Positions 1-7,884 of a DNA stretch of 34,677 bases are shown here, piece by piece. The stretch is from Roseobacter sp. (lineage in GTDB: Bacteria > Pseudomonadota > Alphaproteobacteria > Rhodobacterales > Rhodobacteraceae). A program made the translations under genes and the position numbers. Below the pieces are notes generated by a model. The model worked only from the letters and a program-made list of their open reading frames with translations, ran no database searches and had not been told where the DNA came from. The stretch spans positions 1 to 34,677 of the forward strand of contig NZ_JAHEHZ010000019.1 in the NCBI RefSeq assembly GCF_024639605.1, written 5' to 3'. Position 1 is the first letter of the stretch; every line of letters starts with the position of its first letter.

Positions 1-269
1 CGGGCGTTACCATCCTTGGCGGCCCGGCCAATCCCGGACGCGAGGGTCTTGTCTGTTTTGCGCTTGATCATGTGCCTGCGGACAGCATCGTAAGCCGCCT
101 GAACGCAGCCGGAATCCGCACGCACATCCGCAAAGCAGACCACTATTCAGGAAACATCCTGACGCCCCTCGGTCTTGAAGCCGCCGTGCGCGTATCTTTG
201 TGTCACTATAATACGGCGGCTGAGGTGTCTGCGCTGCTCGCCGCGATGAAGGAAATTGCCGCCCCCTGA
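1..269 (+). CDS. Class V aminotransferase / cysteine desulfurase-like protein, C-terminal part
   Basis: Only the last 88 residues lie in the window; the open frame enters from the left edge at base 3. The visible part is the C-terminal small domain typical of PLP enzymes of aminotransferase class V. It contains NAAGIRTHIRKADHYSGN and then RVSLCHYNTAAEV, which matches the usual 'R-x-S-x-x-Y-N-T-x-x-E-V' ending of SufS/CsdA-like proteins. The lysine that binds PLP would lie upstream and is not visible, so desulfurase, selenocysteine lyase and other class V activities cannot be told apart. The M20 hydrolase gene follows after about 70 bases on the same strand and may be co-transcribed. Confidence 0.75.
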   Translation, partial: GVTILGGPANPGREGLVCFALDHVPADSIVSRLNAAGIRTHIRKADHYSGNILTPLGLEAAVRVSLCHYNTAAEVSALLAAMKEIAAP

Positions 270-341
270 TCTCTTCCGGGTACATGTCCGCAGCAAACAG
301 CGCCTCTTGCCATTCCGGCTGACACGTCCAAGACTGATCGT

Positions 342-1622
342 ATGACGTCTCCGCTTTCCGCTCTTATTGAGGCCCGCCGCGACGATCTGGTCGCGCTCAC
401 TCAGGATCTGATCCGAATTCCCACGCTCAACCCGCCGGGACAGGATTACCGGGCGATCTGTGAATACCTGGACCGCCGTCTGAGCGCGCGCGGTTTCAGA
501 ACCGAACTGATCCGCGCAACCGGCGCGCCCGGTGACAGCGACCGCTACCCGCGCTGGAATATCATCGCCCGCCACTCCGGCCCGCACAGGGGCGACTGCG
601 TTCATTTCAACAGTCACACGGATGTCGTCGAAACGGGCAAAGGCTGGAGCTTTGATCCCTTCGCCGGCACAGTGAGCAATGGCAGGATCTACGGGCGCGG
701 GGCCTGCGATATGAAAGGCGGCCTTGCTGCTTCCGTTATCGCCGCAGAGGCCTTTACGCAGACGCATCCGGATTACAGCGGCCACATTGAGATCTCAGGC
801 ACCGCAGATGAGGAATCCGGTGGCTATGGTGGTGTCGCTTATCTTGCGGAAAGGGGTTATTTCAGCCCGGACCGGGTGCAGCATGTGATCATCCCCGAGC
901 CGCTGAACAAAGACCGTATCTGTCTGGGTCATCGCGGCGGCTGGTGGGCGCAGATCGAAACCAAAGGCGAGATTGCTCATGGCTCGATGCCTTTTCTGGG
1001 CGACTGTGCTGTCCGTCATATGGGGGCTGTGTTGTCCGCCTTCGAAGAGACGCTCTTTCCTGCTATGGCTTCGCGCCGGACCGATATGCCCGTGGTACCC
1101 GAGGGCGCGCGCCAGTCCACCATGAACATCAATTCGGTACACGGCGGCGCGCCTGAGCCGGAGCCCGGTTTCTCCGGCCTGCCCGCGCATTGCGTTCCCG
1201 ACAGTTGCCGGATTGTGATCGATCGCCGCTTTCTGGCAGAGGAGCCGCTGGATCAGGTGCGCGCTGAGGTGACCGCCCTGCTGGAGGGGCTGAAGGAAAC
1301 CCGCACTGATTTCGACTACACCCTGACCGAACTGAACGCGGTGCTGCCCAGCATGACGGACCGCTCCGCCCCTGTGGTACAGACGGTGGCCCGGGCGATC
1401 GAGGATATCATGGGTAAAAAGCCCGACTATGTTGCCTCTCCCGGCACCTACGACCAGAAACACATTGACCGTATAGGCAGGCTGAAAAACTGCATCGCCT
1501 ATGGCCCCGGGATTCTGGAGCTTGCGCACAAACCGGATGAATACGTCGGCATCAGCGATATGCTCGACAGCGCAAAAGTCATGGGTCGCACGCTGGAAAC
1601 TCTGCTGACCGGCGCCGGCTGA
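342..1622 (+). CDS. M20 family metallopeptidase / deacylase (ArgE/DapE type)
   Basis: This 426-residue protein belongs to the zinc-dependent M20 family, which includes acetylornithine deacetylase and succinyl-diaminopimelate desuccinylase. Visible signatures are SHTDVV (H92 and D94, metal and catalytic), GRGACDMKGG (D123, bridging aspartate) and ADEESGG (E157/E158, general base and metal). Late in the protein, ILELAHKPDEYV carries the expected C-terminal metal histidine. The length is normal for the family. The start ATG has only a weak ribosome site. It sits upstream of a peptide-type solute-binding protein gene, which fits a role in hydrolysing an imported peptide or N-acyl amino acid. The exact substrate cannot be read from sequence, so no gene symbol is given. 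Confidence 0.85.
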   Translation: MTSPLSALIEARRDDLVALTQDLIRIPTLNPPGQDYRAICEYLDRRLSARGFRTELIRATGAPGDSDRYPRWNIIARHSGPHRGDCVHFNSHTDVVETGKGWSFDPFAGTVSNGRIYGRGACDMKGGLAASVIAAEAFTQTHPDYSGHIEISGTADEESGGYGGVAYLAERGYFSPDRVQHVIIPEPLNKDRICLGHRGGWWAQIETKGEIAHGSMPFLGDCAVRHMGAVLSAFEETLFPAMASRRTDMPVVPEGARQSTMNINSVHGGAPEPEPGFSGLPAHCVPDSCRIVIDRRFLAEEPLDQVRAEVTALLEGLKETRTDFDYTLTELNAVLPSMTDRSAPVVQTVARAIEDIMGKKPDYVASPGTYDQKHIDRIGRLKNCIAYGPGILELAHKPDEYVGISDMLDSAKVMGRTLETLLTGAG

Positions 1623-1946
1623 CCGCGCCTCTGCGCAACACCTGCCTGGCGGTGCTCCGCCTGACCCGCCTGAACGGGCCCTGTGGACCGCCACAACCGC
1701 CGCTTTGCGAGACTTTCTGGGTAAATGCACTGTTCGGCCCGCGTGGCGCCGCAGGCAGCCACCGGGCATGACGGCACCTCACCGCTGCTGCCAGCCGGGC
1801 AGCAGGCGGACCGCAAAGGTGCAGACATGACGTCGTGTCCCTTGCGGCGGACGCAAAAGGGGCTCTTGAATGCCGCCATGTTTGTTGGGACACTTACCGC
1901 CGACAGGGTGCCGCAGCTCCGCGGCGCGACAGATTAAGGAACCGTT
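1623..1946. other. Intergenic region, 324 bases, no convincing gene
   Basis: Short open frames exist here but none has a ribosome site or recognisable protein. A perfect 8-bp inverted repeat (CTGCTGCC, loop AGCCG, GGCAGCAG) lies at 1785-1805. It has no T-run after it, so it is at best a weak terminator for the M20 gene or an mRNA structure. An AAGGA ribosome site at about 1936-1940 serves the next gene. A promoter for the solute-binding protein gene is expected here, but no clear -35/-10 pair is visible. Confidence 0.5.
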
Positions 1947-3422
1947 ATGCAGTCCATCAAAAGCAGCCTTCTCGCCGTGGCGCTTGCCGTCACCGCCGCC
2001 AGCGCCACGGCGCAGACCGACATAACCGTGGCATTGCAACTGGAACCACCTCATCTCGACCCGACTTCGGCTGCGGCGGGTGCCATCGATTCCGTGCTCT
2101 ACTCAAACGTATTCGAGGGGCTTACCCGGTTCATGGCCGACGGTTCAGTGGTTCCCGGTCTGGCAAAGTCCTGGGAAATCTCTGATGACGGCCTTCGTTA
2201 TACCTTCACTTTGCAGGACGGTGTTCTCTTCCACGACGGCACAACCATGGACGCAGAAGACGTGATATTCACGCTTGACCGGATCCTCGCGGAAGACAGC
2301 GCGAATGCGCAAAAAGCGCTGTACGAGGCCATCAGCGCCGTCGACGTCATTGATCCGCTGACCCTGCGCGTCACCCTCTCTGAGCCCAACGGCAATCTGC
2401 TTTTCAATCTTGCCTGGGGAGATGCGGTGATCGTGGCCCCCGAAAGCATCGAAAACATCAAACAGATGCCGGTAGGCACCGGTGCCTTTAAGTTCGTGGA
2501 ATGGGCGCAATCAGACCGGATTGAACTGGTGCGCAACGACGATTACTGGGGCACGCCGGCCGTGCTGGACTCTGCGACATTCAAATTTATTTCCGATCCT
2601 ACCGCCGCTTTTGCCGCTGTTATGGCCGGAGACGTAGACTTCTTCTCCGCCTTTCCCGCCCCGGAAAATCTGCCACAGTTCGAAGCCGACCCGCGCTTTC
2701 AGGTGCTTGTCGGCTCTACCGAGGGTGAAACGATCCTGAGCATAAACAACAAAATGCCGCCCTTCGACAATCTTCTCGTTCGCCGGGCTGTGGCCCACGC
2801 CATTGACCGCCAGGCTATTATTGACGGCGCGATGTTCGGGTATGGCACGCCGATCGGTACCCATTTCGCGCCACACAATCCGGCCTATGTCGATCTGACG
2901 GGTAAGTCCGCCTACGATCCCGAAAAGGCGAAAAGCCTGCTGGCTGAAGCGGGCCTTGCGGACGGATTTGAAACGACGCTTTATCTGCCACCCCCCTCTT
3001 ATGCCCGGCGCGGCGGCGAGATTATCGCCTCGCAACTCGCTGAGGTCGGCATCACGGCAAAGATTACCAACGTTGAGTGGGCGCAGTGGCTCGAATCAGT
3101 CTTCCGCGGCAAAGACTTCGGCCTGACCATCGTCAGCCACACCGAACCCATGGACATCGGCATCTATGCCAACCCGGATTACTACTTTCAGTACGACAAC
3201 CCGGCGTTTCAGGACCTGATTGCGACACTGAACAGGACCACCGACCCTGAAATGCGCATCGAAATGATGGCAGAGGCACAGACGATCATCGCGGATGATT
3301 ATGTTAACGGATACCTTTTCCAGCTTGCCAATACCTCGGTGGCCAAAGCCGGCCTCCGGGGTCTCTGGGCCAACGCGCCGACCCAGGCTACTGATCTGAC
3401 AGCTGTAAGCTGGGCGGAATAA
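1947..3422 (+). CDS. ABC transporter solute-binding protein, family 5 (peptide/nickel/opine type)
   Basis: The 491-residue protein begins with a Sec signal peptide (charged start, hydrophobic stretch, Ala-x-Ala-type end near residues 20-23, ATAQ). It continues with the family 5 (DppA/OppA) fold: ALQLEPPHLDP at the mature N-terminus, then SNVFEGLTRF, LAKSWEISDDGLRYTFTL and VLFHDGTTMDAEDV, a very typical series. It should act in the periplasm, delivering a peptide or a related compound to an inner-membrane ABC transporter. The AAGGA ribosome site is seven bases before the ATG. No permease gene follows directly; the matching DppB/DppC/ATPase genes start about 2.7 kb downstream after three unrelated genes. 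That partnership is an inference. Confidence 0.9.
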   Translation: MQSIKSSLLAVALAVTAASATAQTDITVALQLEPPHLDPTSAAAGAIDSVLYSNVFEGLTRFMADGSVVPGLAKSWEISDDGLRYTFTLQDGVLFHDGTTMDAEDVIFTLDRILAEDSANAQKALYEAISAVDVIDPLTLRVTLSEPNGNLLFNLAWGDAVIVAPESIENIKQMPVGTGAFKFVEWAQSDRIELVRNDDYWGTPAVLDSATFKFISDPTAAFAAVMAGDVDFFSAFPAPENLPQFEADPRFQVLVGSTEGETILSINNKMPPFDNLLVRRAVAHAIDRQAIIDGAMFGYGTPIGTHFAPHNPAYVDLTGKSAYDPEKAKSLLAEAGLADGFETTLYLPPPSYARRGGEIIASQLAEVGITAKITNVEWAQWLESVFRGKDFGLTIVSHTEPMDIGIYANPDYYFQYDNPAFQDLIATLNRTTDPEMRIEMMAEAQTIIADDYVNGYLFQLANTSVAKAGLRGLWANAPTQATDLTAVSWAE

Positions 3423-3725
3423 TCATTGAGCGAGGCTTGCTCCGGTACAGTGTGCCGGGGCAGTCAGCCCTGGCATACACCTGAGACAGCCGGTCTCCCC
3501 CTCAGGGTCAGAGACTGCAGACCAGGCGAAATTCCGCAGGGTCTTCTGACCTGTTTGATCGCGGATGCGCAGCAGACGATGAATTTTGAGGCAGCGGCAC
3601 AAAATTGAACAACCTGACCGAAGAACGAACATGCGCAACAGTCACGGGTATGTTACAAGCTGAAACCATCTTCACGTGTGAAGCCTGCGGCAAGGCAGGA
3701 TCCACAGCGCATAAGGGAGCTTACC
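3423..3725. other. Intergenic region with a stem-loop after the solute-binding protein gene
   Basis: A stem-loop at 3454-3474 (GCCGGGGC, loop AGTCA, GCCCTGGC; one G-T pair) follows the solute-binding protein gene. It has no T-run, so termination there is uncertain. An AT-richer stretch around 3580-3660 could hold a promoter for the next gene. A very short frame with a CxxC motif (about 3605/3650 to 3739) is discussed as a finding and is not called as a gene. Confidence 0.45.
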
Positions 3726-3935
3726 GTGACCGATCTTGAAGAACGTGCCATTCATCTTCAGTCTCTGCTTGAACAGACCCCGCATCGTGAACAACTGGTC
3801 CTTCAGCCAAGAATCGACCGGGTGATTGCTGCACTCAGATCGCAGGGCCTTGCGGTTCCGCCGCGCCTGCGGCAGCTGAACGAACGTCTGCGTGCGGACG
3901 CCTTTGACGATATGTTTGACAATATGCCGGTCTGA
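3726..3935 (+). CDS. Small conserved-looking helical protein, 69 residues, unknown function
   Basis: The GTG start is chosen because a GGGAG ribosome site at 3715-3719 lies six bases before it. An in-frame ATG 48 bases upstream has no such site. The protein starts M-T-D-L-E-E-R-A and is acidic and basic throughout with no membrane segment. It looks mostly alpha-helical (LQSLLEQTPHREQLVLQ, RLRQLNERLRADAF) and ends DDMFDNMPV. I cannot give it a function; from memory, similar small proteins occur in Rhodobacteraceae, but that was not checked. Its stop codon is only 15 bases from the convergent stop of the next gene. Confidence 0.6.
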   Translation: MTDLEERAIHLQSLLEQTPHREQLVLQPRIDRVIAALRSQGLAVPPRLRQLNERLRADAFDDMFDNMPV

Positions 3936-3950
3936 AGCCGGCCCCGGCGC

Positions 3951-4598
3951 TCAGGCGCGCCGTGGTGAGGCAAAAACGGACGGTGCTGTGCGCGGTTTCG
4001 CGGCGGTCGGGCCATGCCCCGGTGTTGCCGGGGCGACCGCCTGACCGGCGCGCAGAAACCGGCAGATCTGTTCGTGGGCGGCTTTGATCTCGTCCGTCCG
4101 CCCGCGCACAAGACAGACCGGTCGCGGGTTTGCGCGGACCCTGAGACAGAGGACGGCATCTGCTGTCTGCCCTTCAGGGCGGAACACATAGATACTTTTG
4201 ATGTCCGATGTTGCGAAATGCCGCCGCACCCGGGCACGGCCCTGGTTGTTCAGCATGCAGGTCCAGACTTCACGCTTTTCCCGGTCAATCCCGAATTCGG
4301 GCAGATATCCGCGGGTCATCCATGCATATAGCCCAAGACCCGCAGCCACTGCCGAACCGGACAGCATCAGCGGTGCTGAAACCCCGAAGGCTGCCGGGAA
4401 AATCTGCGGCAAAAAGAGTTGCAGATAAGCGCAGATAAAGAGCAGGACAACCAGCCCGCCGGTCAGTGCTTCGGCATTTCGCCGCGACCGGGATTTTTCA
4501 CGACGCTCCGACAGCACAAGGCGCTGCGGGGTTACGGCTGTCTCCAGCAGGACCATCCGCGTCTGCGAAGGGCTTCCGAATGTCAGTTTACTGCTCAT
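3951..4598 (-). CDS. Membrane-anchored protein of unknown function, two transmembrane segments
   Basis: The 215-residue protein has a cytoplasmic-looking charged start (about 1-45, including SERREKSRSRRN). Two adjacent hydrophobic segments follow at about 47-67 (LTGGLVVLLFICAYLQLFL) and 73-92, then a soluble region of about 120 residues with the pattern of a small beta domain (EFGIDREKREVWTCML, DIKSIYVFRP, AVLCLRVRANPRPVCLV). The tail is rich in Pro and Ala. A GGAGCAAGG ribosome site stands before the ATG. I do not recognise a family; the layout of two helices plus a possible PH-like domain is only a guess. It is transcribed in the same direction as the deacetylase-like gene upstream, with a 330-base gap. 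Confidence 0.6.
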   Translation of the reverse strand: MSSKLTFGSPSQTRMVLLETAVTPQRLVLSERREKSRSRRNAEALTGGLVVLLFICAYLQLFLPQIFPAAFGVSAPLMLSGSAVAAGLGLYAWMTRGYLPEFGIDREKREVWTCMLNNQGRARVRRHFATSDIKSIYVFRPEGQTADAVLCLRVRANPRPVCLVRGRTDEIKAAHEQICRFLRAGQAVAPATPGHGPTAAKPRTAPSVFASPRRA

Positions 4599-4928
4599 GC
4601 CTTGCTCCGGGCTTTTTGTTTCTGTGCATGGCTATGCCCGCCCAAAATGGCATGGTGCAGACCCCGGCATGTGCAACCCAGGGTAACTTTGTGTCAGATT
4701 TTAATCATTTTGTCGGGTTTATGGTAAATCACCGGGCACAACTGGTGCCGGGCATAACGGTCGGGTAAGGCCCGGGAGGCGCAAAACCCGATGAATTCGC
4801 GGCCCTCAGTACGACAGCCATATATCGCAGTTCCAAGCTGTTCCGGAGTGGCGGAAATGCGTCCGGCGGAGCGGACAGGAAAAGCATCCGGGCCTGTGTC
4901 ATCACCTGTTGTGACAGCCGTGCGTGCT
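4599..4928. other. Intergenic region, 330 bases, no gene seen
   Basis: It lies between two - strand genes. The stretch 4690-4735 is clearly richer in A and T than its surroundings and is the most likely place for a promoter of the downstream membrane-protein gene. A 6-bp inverted repeat (CCGGGC/GCCCGG) occupies 4748-4775. Open frames on both strands here lack ribosome sites and recognisable protein features. Confidence 0.4.
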
Positions 4929-6065
4929 TCAACCGGGCGGGCGCGCCAGTAAAACCTGCACGCGGTCTTTGATAACATCGCGCACCGGCCCGTTGCGCGG
5001 TGCATCGCGCAGGGTCGTAAACCAGTGCACCGGCGGATTTTTACCCCGCCGGTTGCCTTCAAAACGCAGCCCGCGCAGCACAGCTTCCGCCGCAGGGGGC
5101 AGCCGGTCGGGGATCGTGTGGCCGTTCAGCGTCGCCCAGACACCCGTCCAGAGACGGCCCACCGACCAGGGATTGTATCCGCCGCCGCCCAGCACCAGGA
5201 GACGGGGCGCCAGCCCCATCAGCGCCTCCAGCACCGCCCAGTGCGCGTTATTGCTAAGGCACAGATGCGCCAGCGGGTCTTCTTCCACCCCGTCGGCCCC
5301 GCACAGCAGCACAATGGCGTCAGGTCGGAACGCCGTCACCCGCGGCACGATCAGCGCGTCACGGATAAATGCCATTTCGCTGTCGTTCAGCCCGCGCGGC
5401 ACCGGCATGTTAATCGCCGACCCGCCCGCGTCATCCTCCAGTGGACCGGTCCGCGGCCAGAGACGTTCTTCATGCACCGAGATCATCAGACATTCAGCGT
5501 CGCCGTGAAACCCAACCGCCACCCCGTCACAGTGATGCGCATCAATATCGACATACGCGATGCGACGCACCCCGCCCCGTCGCAGGCTCAGCATCGCCAG
5601 AACGGGATCGTTCAGATAACAAAAGCCATTGGCGCGATCAGGCATGCCGTGATGCGTACCGCCGGGAGGGTTATAGATAACACCCCCCTCGCGCAGCAAC
5701 TCACCCGCGAGCAGCGAGCCGCCCGCCGCCGTCGCAGGGCGTCGGTAAATTTCCGGATAGACCGGGTTGGTGACCGATCCGATATCATGGCGCGCGGTAT
5801 CAGTTCCGGTTGCCAGCTGTGTTGCCTCGACCCGCTGCAGCGCCGCGAGATAATCAGGAGTGTGCCAGACCTCCAGCGCTTTCGGCTTGGCCCGAGGGGC
5901 AGTGATGAACTGCGCAGATGGAAGCCAGCCCAGAGCGCGGCTGAGATCCATCACCGTGCTCACCCGCGGCACCCTCAGCGGATGCCAGCGACCATAGCTG
6001 GAGTGGCGGAAAATCTCGGCACCAATGAAAAGAGGGCGGTTCATACAGGCCAGCAGATAAACCAT
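4929..6065 (-). CDS. Histone deacetylase-like zinc amidohydrolase (AcuC/HdaH class)
   Basis: The protein shows all the main signatures of the arginase/deacetylase superfamily. These are PPGGTHHG with the catalytic His pair (H138-H139), DIDAHHCDG with zinc ligands D175 and H177, GADG with the third ligand D258, and GGGGYN with the transition-state Tyr (Y297). Bacterial members remove acetyl groups from small molecules (polyamines, acetoin-related compounds) or from proteins; the substrate cannot be deduced. Length (378, or 371 from the inner ATG at 6044) is normal. The outer ATG is kept because GGAG lies just before it, although the spacing is short. It is divergent from the transporter operon, with only 56-59 bases between the starts. 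Confidence 0.9.
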   Translation of the reverse strand: MVYLLACMNRPLFIGAEIFRHSSYGRWHPLRVPRVSTVMDLSRALGWLPSAQFITAPRAKPKALEVWHTPDYLAALQRVEATQLATGTDTARHDIGSVTNPVYPEIYRRPATAAGGSLLAGELLREGGVIYNPPGGTHHGMPDRANGFCYLNDPVLAMLSLRRGGVRRIAYVDIDAHHCDGVAVGFHGDAECLMISVHEERLWPRTGPLEDDAGGSAINMPVPRGLNDSEMAFIRDALIVPRVTAFRPDAIVLLCGADGVEEDPLAHLCLSNNAHWAVLEALMGLAPRLLVLGGGGYNPWSVGRLWTGVWATLNGHTIPDRLPPAAEAVLRGLRFEGNRRGKNPPVHWFTTLRDAPRNGPVRDVIKDRVQVLLARPPG

Positions 6066-6124
6066 TCGCTCCGCCGAACAAGCCCTCTGGACCAGGCCCG
6101 GGGCAGGGCCTAACCTGCGCCGTG

Positions 6125-7072
6125 ATGCTGCGGTATATTCTGAAACGTTCCGGCTCGCTCGTCCTCAGCCTCGCAGTTGCGTCGCTGATTATCTTTGCCG
6201 TGACAGAGATCGCGCCCGGCGATCCCGCCTCCTTTATGCTGGGGCTGAACGCACAGCCTGAAACGCTCGCTGCCCTGCGCACGGAACTCGGCCTCGATGT
6301 GCCCAAAATCCAGCGCTACTTTTCGTGGGTCGGCGGAATGCTGACGGGTGATTTCGGCACCTCTTACACCTACCGCACGCAGGTCTCCGAGATGGTTGCG
6401 GACCGGATCGCGGTCTCAATCCCCCTGGCGGTCTATGCGCTGACGCTTTCTGTGATCATCGCCATTCCGGCGGGGCTTTTCGCCGCGTCCCGGCGCGGTG
6501 GCGCAGGCGACACCGGCGTGATGGCCGCCACACAGCTGGGCGTCGCAGTGCCCAATTTCTGGTTTGCGATGATGCTGGTGCTGGTCTTTGCGATCCACTG
6601 GTCGTGGTTTCCCGCGGGCGGTTTTCCCGGCTGGGACAAGGGCTTTGGCACCGCACTGCGCGCCCTCACCCTGCCCGCCATCGCACTTGCGCTGCCCCAG
6701 GCCGCCATTCTGACCCGTGTGATGCGATCTGCCCTGCTGGATGTTCTGGGCGAAGATTTCATGCGCACCGCCCGCGCCAAAGGGCTCAGCCCGCGGCAGG
6801 CGCTCTGGCGGCACGGGCTGCGCAACGCCTTTATCCCGGTGCTGACAGTGATCGGCCTGCAATTCTCCTTCCTCTTTGCCGGGACCATCATCATTGAGCA
6901 GGTATTTTATCTGCCCGGTCTTGGCCGCCTCATTTTTCAGTCAATTTCGGCGCGCGACCTCATTGTGGTCGAAAGCGTGGTGATGCTGGTCGTTTTCGGT
7001 GTGATCATGATCAACTTTCTGGTGGATCTGGCCTATGCGGCCATCGATCCCCGACTGAGAACCCGCGCATGA
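6125..7072 (+). CDS. ABC transporter permease, DppB/OppB type
   Basis: This 315-residue inner-membrane protein starts MLRYILKRSG and has the usual N-terminal helix followed by EIAPGDPASFMLG, a hallmark of DppB-like permeases. It continues with at least five more hydrophobic segments and the EAA-type loop that contacts the ATPase (MRTARAKGLSPRQALWRHGLRNA, G about residue 220). The ending YAAIDPRLR is also typical. A GTG three bases upstream is an alternative start. A 6-bp inverted repeat (AGGCCC/GGGCCT, 6094-6111) lies just before the start and might be an operator. The stop overlaps the next gene by ATGA, so translation is coupled. Confidence 0.9.
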   Translation: MLRYILKRSGSLVLSLAVASLIIFAVTEIAPGDPASFMLGLNAQPETLAALRTELGLDVPKIQRYFSWVGGMLTGDFGTSYTYRTQVSEMVADRIAVSIPLAVYALTLSVIIAIPAGLFAASRRGGAGDTGVMAATQLGVAVPNFWFAMMLVLVFAIHWSWFPAGGFPGWDKGFGTALRALTLPAIALALPQAAILTRVMRSALLDVLGEDFMRTARAKGLSPRQALWRHGLRNAFIPVLTVIGLQFSFLFAGTIIIEQVFYLPGLGRLIFQSISARDLIVVESVVMLVVFGVIMINFLVDLAYAAIDPRLRTRA

Positions 7073-7884
7073 ACCGTCAGCTTGCCATCGGTCTCGGCCT
7101 GTCGGGGTTTTTCATTCTGCTCGCACTGGTCTCGCTTGTCTGGACACCTTTCGATCACACCAGTCTGGATATTCCGGGCAAGCTGCAGCTGCCCGGCAGC
7201 GCGCATCTTCTGGGCACGGACCATCTGGGGCGCGATATCCTGTCGATGGTCATGGTCGGTGCGCGCACCTCGGTCGCCGTGGCGCTGGTTGCACTGGTGA
7301 TCGGGCTCAGCTTCGGCGTGCCGCTGGGTCTGGCCGCCGCTGCCCGGCGCGGCAGCTGGCTCGATCAGACGATCATGCGCGGCAATGACATCGTCTTTGC
7401 CTTTCCGCTGCTGGTGATGGCAATCCTGATCACAGCTGTCTTTGGCCCCTCGGCGGTTAATGCGATCATCGCTTTCGGTATCTTCAACATCCCCGTTTTT
7501 GCACGGGTGACGCGGGGGGCCGCCCTGCCGCTGTGGGAGCGCGAATTCATCATGGCCGCCCGGGTGGCCGGCAAGGGCCCTGCGCGGATCTCGCTGGAAC
7601 ATATCCTGCCCAATGTGACGAATATGCTGATCGTTCAGGGTACAATTCAGTTTGCGCTCGGCATCCAGGTCGAGGCGGCACTTTCGTTTGTCGGACTTGG
7701 CGTGCAGCCACCCACCCCGTCTCTGGGCCGCATGCTGGCTGATGCGCAGACCCTGGTGACCCTGGCACCGCATCTGGCCATCGTGCCGGGCCTGGCAATC
7801 ATCCTGATCGTTCTGGGGCTTAACCTTGCAGGCGATGGGCTGCGCGACCAGCTCGACCCGCGGCTGAGGCGGCATCGGGTATGA
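7069..7884 (+). CDS. ABC transporter permease, DppC/OppC type
   Basis: The 271-residue membrane protein is the partner of the preceding DppB-like permease. It has one N-terminal helix (residues 6-26), the conserved LLGTDHLGRDILSMVMVGARTSV segment near residues 45-67, further hydrophobic helices, the EAA loop (FIMAARVAGKGPARISLEHILPN) and the typical ending GDGLRDQLDPRLR. It overlaps both neighbours by four bases (ATGA), so permeases and ATPase are made in a coupled way. The transported compound is probably a di- or oligopeptide or a related amino compound; the family also carries nickel, opines and sugars. Confidence 0.9.
   Translation: MNRQLAIGLGLSGFFILLALVSLVWTPFDHTSLDIPGKLQLPGSAHLLGTDHLGRDILSMVMVGARTSVAVALVALVIGLSFGVPLGLAAAARRGSWLDQTIMRGNDIVFAFPLLVMAILITAVFGPSAVNAIIAFGIFNIPVFARVTRGAALPLWEREFIMAARVAGKGPARISLEHILPNVTNMLIVQGTIQFALGIQVEAALSFVGLGVQPPTPSLGRMLADAQTLVTLAPHLAIVPGLAIILIVLGLNLAGDGLRDQLDPRLRRHRV

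Noticed and set aside
5025-6113. 362-codon open frame on the + strand opposite the deacetylase-like gene
   Set aside because: The other strand encodes a protein with complete catalytic motifs; this frame is a GC-rich shadow full of Arg, His and Pro.
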